This document shows positions 44,035-53,939 of a stretch of 64,000 nt of DNA, one piece after another. Each line of letters begins with the position of its first letter. The stretch's first letter is position 1. The stretch comes from Heloderma charlesbogerti (taxonomy: Eukaryota; Chordata; Lepidosauria; Squamata; Helodermatidae): the NCBI GenBank assembly GCA_026122225.1, contig JANEZZ010002065.1, positions 806,001-870,000 on the forward strand, in the 5' to 3' direction. The translations under genes were made by a program, and so were the position numbers. The notes beneath the pieces are model-generated. The model had not been told where the DNA came from. It was given only the letters and a program-made list of their open reading frames with translations, and made no database searches.

Positions 44035-44487
44035 TCACCTCTTGTGCTGTTGGAAAAGAGTGTTTGCTATGATCAGCGTGTTCTCTTGGCAAAACTCTAT
44101 TAGCCTTTGTCCTGCTTCATTTTGTACACCAAGGCCATGCTTGCCTGTTATCCCAGTTATTTCTTGACTTCCTACTTTAGCATTCCAATCCCCTATGATG
44201 AAAAGGACATCTTTTTTTGGTGTTAGTTCTAGAAGGTGTTGTAGGTCTTCATAGAACCGATCAACCTCAGCTTCTTCGGCCTCAGTGGTTGGGGCATAGA
44301 CTTGAATTACTGTGATGTTGAATGGTTTGCCTTGGATTCGTACTGAGATCATTCTGTCATTTTTGAGATTGTACCCCAGTACTGCTTTTCCCACCCTTTT
44401 ATTGACTATGAGTGCTACTCCATTTCTTCTAAGGGATTCTTGCCCACAGTAGTAGATATAATGGTCACCTGAATTAAATTCACCCAT
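44035..44487 (-). pseudogene. Bov-B copy 2, endonuclease domain fragment
   Basis: The 150-codon frame is the APE-type endonuclease of an RTE LINE: GVALIVNKRVGKAVLGY, NITVIQVYAPTTEAEEAEVD, FIIGDWNAKVG (catalytic GDWN) and GKHGLGVQNEAGQRLIEFC. It nicks target DNA in an active element. The N-terminal part (upstream of 44487 on minus) is out of frame or interrupted, and downstream the frame stops at HKR. Confidence 0.9.
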
Positions 44488-44614
44488 GCTTGTCCATTTT
44501 GATTCCCAAGATGTCGATGTTCAATCTTGCCATCTCATGTTTAACCACCTCCAGCTTACTTTGATTCATTGATCTTACATTCCAGGTTCCTAAACAATAT
44601 AGTTCTTTACAGCA

Positions 44615-44899
44615 TCAGATTTTCTTTTCACCACCAGACACATCCACAGCTGAGTGTCCTTTTGGCTTTGGCCCAGCCACTTCACTCTTTCTGGCGCTAC
44701 TTGGAAATTCCCTCTGCTCTTCCCTAGTAGTATATTGGACACCTTCCAACCTGAGGGGCTTATCTTCCGGTGTCATATCTTTTAGCCTTTGTTGAGATAC
44801 GTTCCATGGGGTTTTCTTGGCAAAAATACTGGAGTGGGTTGCCATTTCCTTCTCCAGTGGACCACATTTTGTCAGAACTCTCCGCCATGACCTGTCCAT
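44615..44899 (-). pseudogene. Bov-B copy 2, 5' leader frame
   Basis: The 94-codon frame includes RVLTKCGPLEKEMATHSSIF and KPKGHSAVDVSGGEKK. It lies in the 5' part of the element. The role of this region in RTE elements is unclear; it may be a short ORF1 or leader. Confidence 0.6.
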
Positions 44900-44998
44900 C
44901 TTGGGTGGCCCTGCACGGCATAGCTTATGGCTCCACTGCGTTATGCAAGCCCCTTTGCCACAACAAGGCAGTGATCCATGAAGGGGTAAATCAGTATT

Positions 44999-45345
44999 TT
45001 AAAAAAAAGGTAAAGGTGTCCCCAACCAGTCATGTCCGCCTCTAGGGTGCGGTGCTCATCCCCGTTTCTAAGCCGAAGAGCCAGCGCTGTCTGAAGACAC
45101 TTCCGTGGTCATGTGGCTGGCATGACTGAACACCGAGGTGCACGGAACGCTGCTACCTTTCCCACCGAAGTGGTACCTATTTATCTACTTGCAATTTCTT
45201 GCTTTCGAACTGCTAGGTTGGCAGGAGCTGGGACTGAAGACGGGAGCTCACTCCGTCACGCGGCACTCGGGTCTCGAACTGCTGTCCTGCCGACCTTCCA
45301 GTCTGCAGTTCAGCATCTTAACCACTAAGCCACCGCAGCCCTCTA
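44999..45345 (-). mobile_element. Sauria-type SINE, copy 1
   Basis: On the minus strand the tRNA-like head reads GGCTTAGTGGTTAAGATGCT and TTCGAGACCCGAGTGCCGCG, with A and B boxes. The body includes AGAAATTGCAAGTAGATAAA and GGAAGTGTCTTCAGACAGCG. The 3' end is GGTTGGGGACACCTTTACC. The 3' end resembles the Bov-B terminus, and Bov-B is the accepted helper. The copy at 53516-53860 aligns along its whole length. Confidence 0.9.
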
Positions 45346-45378
45346 AGCCACCACTGCCCTCTAAGCCACCAAATCCTC
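45326..45378. repeat. Three tandem 18-bp units at the SINE 5' end
   Basis: TAAGCCACCGCAGCCCTC (45326-45343) is followed by TAAGCCACCACTGCCCTC (45344-45361) and TAAGCCACCAAATCCTC (45362-45378). The first belongs to the SINE head; the others extend it outward. Confidence 0.85.
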
Positions 45379-45539
45379 TGTTTATCAAAAACAATCTGCA
45401 ACTTTGTAGCTTGGATCTTTGCTTAATTACATTCAGGATCAAATGTTGAGCTTTTGGGAAATTTTCTTAATTATGCCCAGAAATGTAGACTTATGTTCAA
45501 AGCCAGTATTTCATCTGGCATTTACCTTTTATGTTCATC

Positions 45540-45692
45540 TAGCCAGTACTGTCTACTCTGACAATGGCTCTCTAAGGTCTCAGCCAGAAGTCTATCCCAA
45601 ACTTGTTTCTCGATAATCTTTTTGACTGAGTATGCCAGGGATTGAATCTGAGCATAACGTGTGTCCTCCCCTGCCGCTAAGCTATGGCTCCT
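45540..45692 (-). mobile_element. tRNA-head SINE, partial
   Basis: CAGTACTGTCTACTCTGACA, GGCTCTCTAAGGTCTCAG, then the head region GCCAGGGATTGAATCTGAGC and CCGCTAAGCTATGGCTCC, are inverted tRNA-like sequence. Confidence 0.65.
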
Positions 45693-45744
45693 AGCCTCCT
45701 ACTAGTTTTCATGCCACTGCTTCTGTGGGCTCATAATTCTGCCT

Positions 45745-45890
45745 TTCCAGAGAGGCCAGGGAGTAGAGGAGCTGTCCAGCAAAGGAGTCTCAGGGAACAC
45801 ACAGACCAAAGTTTTGCTCCAGCAACAGCTAGCACCAAACTGAGCAGCTTTCTAGCAGGCTGTGCTGCCTTGCCCCTTTCCTGCCATGCC
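45745..45890 (+). repeat. Dispersed repeat, copy 2 of 2
   Basis: GGAGCTGTCCAGCAAAGGAG, then CAAAGTTTTGCTCCAGCAAC and GAGCAGCTTTCTAGCAGGC, matches 30690-30835 with divergence. Confidence 0.5.
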
Positions 45891-47330
45891 ATTGGTGCTC
45901 TGATACACCTCTGGCTCTGTCCCTATCATCACCTCTGGACTTGGTGGCCAGTTCTACCCTTGCACCTTTTTTAAAGCACAGGATGGTTTGGTCATGCTGG
46001 GAAGAGCTGGTGCCTTTTTGTCTGGAGATGATGGGATCAGGGCACCTATGTGGTGCAGCCTTCACTGCCCCATTACAACCTCTAACTGTACATGTAATAT
46101 AATGGAAATAAAATAAAGAACAGTTAAGATAAAAAAAATAGAGCTTAGACTTTCTGTTTACCACCTCATATTAAGCATGAATTGGCCATTAATATAGGAA
46201 AAGAGTTAATATTTTGGTGATCAGTACTGGGAGAACCACATTTCTTAGGACTGACACTAAATAGGTCATGTTTACAACCCACAGACACTGTGTAAACAAG
46301 TCTTGTTTTGGCTGCAGCAAGTTCCTTCACAGAGGAGAAAGTTTGTCTCCATAAGGAGACAGGATTTATAGGAAGATTTATGGATGACATTGTATCAAAT
46401 AGGGTTTTCTGTCACAGCAATGCCAGATTCTAATTATCAAATCAACATATGCTCCGTTGATGTAGAACACTTCCTTAGGGGCGACCTCATTACGTGTAGG
46501 AGATACACTTCTCACCAGAAAATGTTAATTGTAATAGTCTTCACAAAGAACAGACCTAAACCTAAAGTGAGCTGTATTGGTCATGGATAATTATGCATAA
46601 TTATCATAAAGCTTCTGGCAGCACCTAATTTCTCCTTTCAGCTCCAATGGATTTGTAGAGGTACATCTTGCATTGCCTCACAAAACTCAAGCCCACTTCA
46701 TACAAGTGAATTTTGTGTCTATGAAAGGGAAACAATAATGATGACCATAACTGATTAAACACATGAACAGTCTTTTACAGATTAAAACTTAAATCTATTT
46801 CCTTTAGCCTAAGTTCCATTGACGTTAGTGGAAGTTTGCAGGTAAATGTGTCTGCAGTCCCAAATCATCAAATGTAAGGAAGAAAAAAAGCACCTGTTGG
46901 TATGAATGTATTTTTTATGGTAATTACAGATTAATTGAAAGGGCTTGAGAAGATCTAAGTCTCCTTGAGTCAGTGTTCTAAGTAACCATCATTATTATTC
47001 ATTCATGTACACAAACATGTACACAAAGATCATAAGAGAAGTGCAATAAGCTAAGGTAAGGAAAATGAAGCCAGTGAAAGATGAAAATAATGGCATTCTA
47101 CAGAGAAGAGTGGGTATTTTTGCCACAAAAAGCAGCCAGGTAAACAAAACCAAGAAATAAAATGTTGGAAAGGAGGGATCAATAGTTTATTTTGGTGCAC
47201 AACTACGAAGAGAATCATGAAAGCAGCCTACCAATCAGCACAAAACTCCGGTCAATGAATACCACTTGTGTAGCTACAGAAAAAAATTGGAATGTGTTAG
47301 AATGACAGTGTGTCAAATTAATTTAGTATA
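45891..47330. other. Unassigned sequence
   Basis: No gene or confident repeat was seen. Confidence 0.45.
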
Positions 47331-47334
47331 GTCC

Positions 47335-47515
47335 AGTTCACCAGAGCAGTGAACATGGACTTCAGAATCCAGGTCATAAAAATTTCAAGATGGCCATGAT
47401 CATACTGGTTGACCTTGGACAAGTCATTATCTCTCGGACTGTGTCTCTCAGACACAGTCAGCTATCTGTAAAATGGGGATGATCGTGCCTTATCTAACAG
47501 GATTTTGTTGAGTGA
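47335..47515 (+). mobile_element. MIR-type (CORE) SINE
   Basis: GTTGACCTTGGACAAGTCAT and AGCTATCTGTAAAATGGGGA are hallmark MIR words. A 10-nt perfect hairpin (GACTGTGTCT, CTC loop) at 47437-47459 replaces the normal sequence between them. It is an old amniote SINE copy. Confidence 0.75.
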
Positions 47516-48190
47516 AAAAAAGAGTCTTCATAAAGCATGTTACACCCCCTGACTTGTGGAGATGGTACATTTTCATACATGCAGACTTGCTCTTGTCCTG
47601 TTCTTGCACAGAATGCACACTTGTTTTCTCTTGCACATCTGCTACTGGCAAACTATTTTTCAGTTTTGTTTTGTTTGTTTTTTGCAGAAATCAGGCCTAC
47701 TACCTGAAAAACTTTTGATTTCAAAGCAACTTATTTCTAGGTTTGCAACCTAGTACCTCACACCATGATCAGAAGAAGGGACCTTAAGAAAGGAAGTACT
47801 TTACAGTTGTAAAAATGCCTTTTCTCTTCTGTGATGGGACTTGTAGAGAAAACAGCAAGCAAACCTCTGGCTTTCTGCATGGTTCTTTCTGTCACATACA
47901 TGTCACATTCTTTAGATTGTGGCCTTAATGCATAAAGAGCTTAATGATCCTTTTGTCAAAACCCAAAATCTTATACTGTAGAACACTATTTTATCCCTTT
48001 TACAAAATTTAGTTTGCCAAAAACCTCTCCTATTAGATCAAGGCTTAGGAGGGGCCAACAGAATTTATTTATTTATTCATTGCATTTCAAAATTAGGGAT
48101 AAACCCAGGCATGCATCCACAAGGCCTAGAAAGTATTGTTGTGGCATGTTGTCATATGTTTGCCTGGTCTTGCCTTTCATATGATATAGC
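47516..48190. other. Unassigned sequence
   Basis: No gene or confident repeat was seen apart from a short TTTATTTATTTATTCATT run at about 48063-48082 that may be an inverted LINE tail. Confidence 0.45.
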
Positions 48191-48198
48191 ATGTAAAT

Positions 48199-48334
48199 CA
48201 GGGGTGGACAACTTGTGGCCCTCCAGATGTTTTGGCCTGCAATTCCCATCAGCTATAGCCAGCATAGCCAATGGTGAGGACTGTTGGGAGCTGTAGGCCA
48301 AAATACCCAGAGAGCCATAAGTTCCCCACTCCTT
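48199..48334. mobile_element. Foldback hAT-like MITE
   Basis: The start CAGGGGTGGACAAC matches the complement of the end GTTCCCCACTCCTT. The flanks ATGTAAAT (48191-48198) and CTGTAAAC (48335-48342) match at 6 of 8. The arms CCAGATGTTTTGGCCTGCAA and TTGGGAGCTGTAGGCCAAAA fold back on each other. Confidence 0.75.
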
Positions 48335-48354
48335 CTGTAAACCCCCAAAATGAG

Positions 48355-48540
48355 GAATATAGGAATCTGCCTGATACTGAGTCAGACTCTTGGTCCATCT
48401 AACCTAGTATTGTCAACACTGACTGGTAGCAGCTCCCCAGGGTTTCATGGAGGAGTTTTTCCTGACCTACCTGGAGATTCCAGGGATCCATCCTGGGTCC
48501 AAAGACACCTGAGAAAGATACCATATTCTGTTACAAGGGC
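48355..48540 (-). mobile_element. tRNA-head SINE, tail and body
   Basis: TAGGAATCTGCCTGATACTG, TTGGTCCATCTAACCTAGTA and GCAGCTCCCCAGGGTTTCAT match the SINE at 21948 and 36305. The tRNA head is lost after about 48500. Confidence 0.7.
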
Positions 48541-48647
48541 TAGAGGGGATTCTCCAGCTGCTTGACATTGCCACAGATTTTTTTAATGGACCCTCCAGTT
48601 TGCTTCCTTGATTTTAAGATCATTGCTGAAAGAAAGCAGAACTTGGA

Positions 48648-48965
48648 GAGCAATCCTAAAATGGTGGAAGGGGCGGGAACTGACATGGTGCATGAGCTGC
48701 CACTTCCAAAGTGGGAGATGGGGGTAGTTTTCCTCACTTTTTCCTGGCAGTTTTTTTAATCCCCCCCCCCCCGCAAAACCAATTGTCCCCTATTAGTGTA
48801 CTTGAAGCTGGCATAGTTGAGGGGAACCAATCTTGGGGCCTCTCAGAAGAATGGATAAGCTATGGATCCAGTGGATCCAATCCTGCCCCTAACCAGTCCC
48901 TGCAACTCCCTGTTTTGGCACCTACCACTGGTGGGAACAAAGCAGGCAATTGATTTACACCCCTA
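48648..48965. mobile_element. Possible MITE related to the 34040 family
   Basis: GGAGAGCAATCCTAAAATGG resembles the start of the element at 34040 (GAGAGCAATCCTAC). The rest differs and includes a poly-C run near 48760-48772. The right end is uncertain because a SINE is inserted at 48980. Confidence 0.35.
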
Positions 48966-48979
48966 CTATGCCCACCTAA

Positions 48980-49277
48980 GAGCCTCGTGTGGCACAGAGT
49001 GGTAGGCGGCAGTATTGCAACCGAAACTCTCCCCATGACCTGAGTTCGATCCCAGTGGAAGCCAGGTCTCGAGTAGCTGGCTCAGGTCAACTCAGCCTTC
49101 CATCCTTCCAAGGTTGGTAAAATGAGTACCCAGCTTGCTGGGAGAAAGGTAGTCACAACTGGAAAGGCAGTGGCAAACCACCCCACTATAGTCTGCCATG
49201 AAAACACCAGCGTAAGTAGGCATCCCTCTAGGGGTCAGTAATGACCTGGTGCTTGCACAGGAGGAACCTTTCCTTTC
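48980..49277 (+). mobile_element. tRNA-derived SINE with 14-bp target duplication
   Basis: This is flanked by CTATGCCCACCTAA at 48966-48979 and 49278-49291, an exact match. The head has GGCACAGAGTGGTAGGCGGC (A box region) and GAGTTCGATCCCAGTGG (B box). The body is GGCAGTGGCAAACCACCC. The 3' end is GGGGTCAGTAATGACCTGGT, then ACCTTTCCTTTCC. The 3' CCTTT tail type is like that of Sauria-type SINEs. The perfect duplication suggests a fairly young insertion. Confidence 0.85.
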
Positions 49278-49291
49278 CTATGCCCACCTAA

Positions 49292-49867
49292 CCCGTGCTA
49301 GCCAGAGGACCTGGGGATTAGCTTGCTCTGTTAGCTGCAATTTAAGTGCAGAATTATCAAACTACAAAGGAGAGTTACCCATAAGCTTCTGAAACATCCA
49401 CAAGTGGAGGTGGGATGAGTCACCAGCAATTAACAGTTTCTATAAGTGAATGGGGTGAATGAATGCAATAGAACAAAAGCACCTGTTATATAGGTTGCAT
49501 AGACAACATTTCCATCACTGCAAAAGAGACTGTCCCATACAAGAAACATTTCTGCAGATAAACCAAACAGTTGTTCTGCTAAATGGAACTCGATAGAACA
49601 ATTAGAGCTCAGGTTTTTCAAATTACTTTGTCTGAGTTTCCTACACATTGCCTGAGGTCAAATTATTTAACTGATCTCTAAATATAGAATGACACAGTTT
49701 TGACACTTCCTACTTTTTGCCCTGGTATGAAATGACTTGTTCAGAAGAGAACTAATTTTATATACCTCTAGTGCTGGAAAGAACTGGAAGCAGAAAATCA
49801 TAAGAGGAGTAAACTGTGTCTGAAACAAAATCTGAAATAAGGCTAAATCTTAGCAGTGAAATGCTTT
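49292..49867. other. Unassigned sequence
   Basis: No gene or confident repeat was seen. Confidence 0.45.
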
Positions 49868-50167
49868 CTATGAGAGACAGGGCCTTCTCATTGGTGGCTC
49901 CCAAATTATGGAATCCTCTTATGAAATCCATCCAGCCTCTTCATTCTTAAATTTCAGAACACCCATCAAGGCCATTCTCTTTCATAGAGAAAGAAATAGA
50001 GAGATGGCTGGCAGTTTGATTTCTGCTGCTTCATGGTTTATTAGTTCTTCCTCCTGTTACTTTGTCATATATTGGTGAATATCTTGATTTTATATGAGCC
50101 CCCTTGTTAGGGGTTTTGGACTGAAAGGCATCTTATAAAGGTTTTCCATAAAATAAAATAAAATAAA
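49868..50167 (+). mobile_element. L2-clade LINE 3' end
   Basis: GAGACAGGGCCTTCTCATTG, GTGGCTCCCAAATTATGGAA is the end of an L2-type ORF2 (the RxFSVVAPxLWNSLP region). A T-rich UTR follows, ending in an (AAAAT)n tail at 50149-50167. Confidence 0.7.
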
Positions 50168-50374
50168 AATTAGTGCTGTGGGAACCCATATCCATCCCAG
50201 GATAAGTTTCCATGTAGACCACATGCAGGCAGCCAATGGCCCATGGACCACCTGCAGTCATTGGCAATCTATCCTAGCTACCCCACCAAAAGTACCCACA
50301 CATACCATCACCAGTTTTGCCAATAAAAATACAACATTATCATTAGGGCTGCTACAACTGCTGCTGAGATTCTT

Positions 50375-50640
50375 ATTTATTTGTTTGTTTGTTTGTTTAT
50401 TTATTGCATTTATATCTTGCCTTTTTTCCTCTTGCAAGGAACCCAAGGTGGCTTACACCATCCTCCTCCTCTCTATTTTATCCTCACAACAACAACCTGT
50501 GAGGTGGGTTGGGCTGAGAATCTGTGACTGGCCCAAAGTCACCCAGTGAGCTGCCATGGCCGAGTGGGGACTAGAACCTGAATCTCTCAGCTCCCAGTCC
50601 AACACTCTCACCACTACACCACACTGGCTTCCAGACATCC
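50375..50640 (-). mobile_element. tRNA-derived SINE with L2-like tail
   Basis: The inverted head GAACCTGAATCTCTCAGCTC and CTCACCACTACACCACACTG lies at the right side. The body CTGTGACTGGCCCAAAGTCA, CCCAGTGAGCTGCCATGG follows. The tail is GCATTTATATCTTGCC plus a (TTTG)n(TTTA)n run at 50375-50405. The copy at 25097-25290 is in plus orientation. Confidence 0.8.
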
Positions 50641-50819
50641 TCCCTACAGCCCTCTAAGTGAGGATGCCAGAGCTTTCTCTAGCAGGTGGCCTGGCAGCTG
50701 CACTCAGAGGACCGAGCACCGAGAACCCAGTCCACTAGGCACTCTATTTGGCATGCTCTATGGTTGGACTGCTGCTGTAAATAGGGAACACAATTGTGAT
50801 GGGAGGATGTGTGTGGGGA

Positions 50820-51361
50820 GGGAGAGGTTTATGTGTATTTATGTGTTGTTTTAGCCTACGCAAATATTTACATAGGCTAAAACAGCAAATCAAAAAGGAA
50901 CACAAATAGCGCCCACTACGCTATTTGCGTTCCCCTTTATTTTCGCCGTAATAGTCTACATAAATATTTACATACACTAAGATGGCGAAAAATAAGGAAC
51001 ACAAATGGTGGCCACTGTAGCTGCTGCCATTTGCGTACGTGTTTTTTTTAACCCAGACATGATAGGCTACGTAAGTGTTTACATAGCCTATCACGGTTGA
51101 ATACAGGGACACAAACAGCGGTGGCTACGGCAGCCGCCATTTGTGTCCCTGCTACCCAGTGGCTGGATGTCCGGCTGCTGGCGGAGCCAGCTGGCAGCTC
51201 TGTGGAATCTTGGCGGAGAGGAGCCAGCCAGGCAGGACCCTGGGGGGAGGGACGGGGCGCCTCCCCCCCCCGTTGAGGATTCCGGGGGGAGGGACGGAGC
51301 GCCTCCCCCCCCCACCGCGAAGCAGTTCCGCGAAACGGTAAGTAACTTTCGTACATCCCTA
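50820..51361. mobile_element. GC-rich hairpin hAT-like MITE, copy 2
   Basis: The right end GTACATCCCTA (51351-51361) is preceded by ACTTTCG and an outward GGTAAGT (51337-51343), as in copy 3. The body is a row of hairpins: 50849-50882 (TAGCCTACGCAAATATTTAC), one around 50905-50935 (AAATAGCG, CGCTATTTGCG), one at 50936-50998 (TTATTTTCGCC, GGCGAAAAATAA), GATAGGCTACGTAAG at 51061 paired to 51094, and AAACAGCGGTGGC with GCCGCCATTTG at 51108-51145. The left terminus and left target duplication were not found, so this copy is probably truncated or rearranged. Confidence 0.75.
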
Positions 51362-51920
51362 AGAGATATACAGCCCACGCACATGAATGCACACACCAGG
51401 AAAATATCAAAGTGACTGAAAAATACATGTGACTCTTGGATAACTGCAAAGCAATACCTTTAACTGTGATACGCTTGCTATCCAAGCCTAAATATCATTT
51501 TCTTAAGGCTGAGGTTTACATCTAATATGCAAAGCCAAAAGTTAAAATGATAAAGCACGACAACTATATAATTTACCTGCATAATATTCTATAGAAGAAC
51601 CACTATCATTCTAGTGTGGTTCTGTAAATATGAGGAATAATATACTGCTAAGGAAACAAAGTGCACTTACATGCAGTGCTGAAAAGGACTCATACAAAAG
51701 TTCAGTAATCATCAACAACATGTATTAATTTACTATCCCTAATTTGTTTCACCTACTTTATTTTGCTCTCAATGCACAAATTTGATGTTCCTAAGTACTG
51801 ATTTTACTGGCACATCATCAGGGAAGCTGCAGAAGCCCATATTTTTTCCCAGGATTTGCATTTGTTATCCTTCTCCTTCATACCACCATTGTTCATGCTG
51901 TCATCAAAATGATTGCTTTT
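51362..51920. other. Unassigned sequence
   Basis: No gene or confident repeat was seen. Confidence 0.45.
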
Positions 51921-51930
51921 GCTAGGAATT

Positions 51931-53026
51931 TTGTTCTTGTTCAGTCGTTCAGTTGTGTCCAACTCTTCATGACCCCATGGACCATAGCACGCCAGGCCTT
52001 CCTGTCCTGCGCTCTCTCCCGGAGCGTGCTCAAGTTCATATTCATTGCATCGGTGATGCTATCTAGCCATCTCATCCTCTGTCATCCACTTCTCCTTTTG
52101 CCTTCAGTCTTTCCCAGCATCAGGGTCTTTTCCAGAGAGTTTTCTCTTCGCATTAGGTGGCCAAAATACTGGAGCTTCAGCTTCAGTATCTGTCCTTCCA
52201 ATGAGTACTCAGGGTTGATTTCTTTTAGGATGGACTGATTTGACCTCCTTGCAGTCCAGGGGACTCGTAAGAGTCTTCTCCAGCACCACAGTTCAAAAGC
52301 ATCAATTCTTCGGCGCTCAGCCTTCCTTATAGTCCAGCTCTCACAGCCATACATTACTACTGGGGAAACCATAGCTTTGATTAGATGGACCTTTGTCGGC
52401 AAGGTGAATACATCACCTTGTATTCTCTGCTTCTTACTATGCTGTCTAGGTTTGCCATAGCTTTCCTCCCAAGGAGCAAGCATCTTTTAATTTCATGGCT
52501 ACAGTCACTGTCTGCAGTGATCTTGGAGCCCAAGAAAGTAAAATCTGTCACTGCTTCCATTTCTTCCCCTTCTATATGCCAGGAAGTGATGGGGCCTGAT
52601 GCCATGATCTTCATTTTTTTTAATGTTGAGTTTCAAACCAGCTTTTGCACTCTCCTCTTTCACCCTTAACAAGAGGCTCTTGAGATCCTCTTCGCTTTCT
52701 GCCATTAGGGTGGTATCGTCTGCATATCGGAGGTTGTTGATAATTCTCCCAGCAATCTTAATTCTGACCTGTGATTCATCCAACCTGACGTTTCTCATGA
52801 TGTACTCTGCATATAAGTTAAATAAGCAGGGTGACAATATGCAGCCTTGTTGTACTCCTTTCCCAATTTTGAACCAATCGGTTGTTCCATGCCTGGTTCT
52901 TACTGTTGCTCCTTGACCCTCGTACAGGTTTCTCAGGAGACAGGTAAGGTGGTCTGGTACTCCCATCACTTTAAGAATTTGCCACAGTTTGTTGTGATCC
53001 ACACAATCAAAGGCTTTAGCGTAGTC
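51931..53026 (-). mobile_element. Bov-B (RTE) LINE, copy 3, 5'-truncated
   Basis: It is flanked by GCTAGGAATT at 51921-51930 and 53027-53036, an exact 10-bp duplication. It starts (on minus) at motif A of the RT (DYAKAFDCVDH) and continues to the Bov-B 3' end. No A-tail or AAC tail is visible beyond the TTGTTC-type end at 51931. Confidence 0.92.
52082..53026 (-). pseudogene. Bov-B copy 3, RT and C-terminal fragments
   Basis: Three overlapping frames are read in order on the minus strand. The first has DYAKAFDCVDH, QQGCILSP (motif B with R to Q) and YADD. The second has WHIEGEEMEAVTDFTFLGSK. The third has CESWTIRKAE, WCWRRLLRVPW and the C-terminus, cut at KRRSG. The frame breaks lie near 52610 and near 52410, where a short extra segment (CACCTTGT-like duplication) is present compared with copy 2. 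It is non-functional. Confidence 0.88.
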
Positions 53027-53515
53027 GCTAGGAATTATGATACATAAAAAGGCCAGACAATAAATGTAGTGGTGGGAATAATGATTATGGCTTTGGACTA
53101 ACAAATGTGGAAATACACAAAACACAGAACAGCAGACCATAAGGATCAAATAATTTCTCCTTTCTGGAAAGACAACATTCAATGACGTCAAAACAAAAGG
53201 CAGGTGTACAAAATAATATGTGCATTTAACATAGAACAGCCAAGGTGTATGATCTTTGCCAGGAACTGGACATGGGGGAGTGTGTCTCTGTTAATTTTGC
53301 TGGACCTCTTGGTGGCTTTTGATACCATCAACCACAGTATTCTTCTGAGGCATCTGTCTGAGATGGGACTGGGAGCCACTGTTATACGGTGGCTCCAATC
53401 CTTCTTGGAGGGGTGATCTCAGAAGATGGTGCTGGGGATTCCTAGCCAATGCCATGGCTGTTGGTCTGTGGTGTCCCTCAGGGTTCCATTTATTCCCCAT
53501 GCTATTTAACATATA

Positions 53516-53860
53516 AGGGGCCATGGTGGCTTAGTGGTTAAGACGCTGAACTGCAGACTGGAAGGTCGGCAGGTCAGCAGTTCGAGACCCGAGTGCTGCG
53601 TGACGGAGTGTGCTCCCGTCTTCAGTCCCAGCTTCTGCCAACCTAGCAGTTCAAAAGCAAGAAATTGCAAGTAGATAAATAGGTACCGCCTCGGCGGGAA
53701 AGGTAACAGCATTCCTTGCACCTCGGTGTTCAGTCATGCCGGCCACATGACCACGGAAGCGTCTTCGGACAGCGCTGGCTCTTCAGCTTAGAAACAGGGA
53801 TGAGCACCGCACCCTAGAGTTGGACACAACTGGTTGGGGACACCTTTACCTTTACCTTTT
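53516..53860 (+). mobile_element. Sauria-type SINE, copy 2, 13-bp target duplication
   Basis: TATTTAACATATA occurs at 53503-53515 and 53861-53873. The head GGCTTAGTGGTTAAGACGCT (A box) and GTTCGAGACCCGAGTGCTGC (B box) are clear, and the 3' end is TTGGGGACACCTTTACCTTT. It aligns with the inverted copy at 44999-45345. It is intact in outline and inserted in an L2 reading frame. Confidence 0.93.
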
Positions 53861-53873
53861 TATTTAACATATA

Positions 53874-53937
53874 CATTTCATTTATATTTCTATACCTCCC
53901 TATAGCCAAAGCTCTCTGGGCAGTTCCCAAAAATTAT
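53874..53937 (-). mobile_element. Inverted LINE-tail fragment inside L2
   Basis: TTATATTTCTATACCTCCCT and AGCCAAAGCTCTCTGGGCAG are the inverse of the LINE 3' block at 1930-1965. TATACAT on both sides (53868-53876 and 53935-53941 region) looks like its target duplication. Confidence 0.6.
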
Positions 53938-53939
53938 AC

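Larger units (their letters stand above)
41854..44986 (-). mobile_element. Bov-B (RTE) LINE, copy 2, near full length
   Basis: The 3133-bp element is flanked by a 12-bp duplication, TAAATCAGTATT, at 41842-41853 and 44987-44998. On the minus strand it runs from the Bov-B 5' region (GGTCCACTGGAGAAGGAAAT, near 44850) through endonuclease, RT and C-terminus to the 3' end near 41855. The length is close to the roughly 3.2 kb I recall for full Bov-B. A segment of about 70 bp that is present in copy 4 near 62275-62350 is missing near 43370. It inserted right next to the A-rich end of a Sauria-type SINE. Confidence 0.93.

Noticed and set aside
48980..49060. tRNA gene (A and B boxes)
   Set aside because: The boxes belong to SINE heads with SINE bodies and target duplications. 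No cloverleaf with proper acceptor stem was found here or in the other SINE heads.
51048..51485. 145-codon frame over MITE copy 2
   Set aside because: For the same reason as copy 1: open by GC content, not conserved in copy 3.
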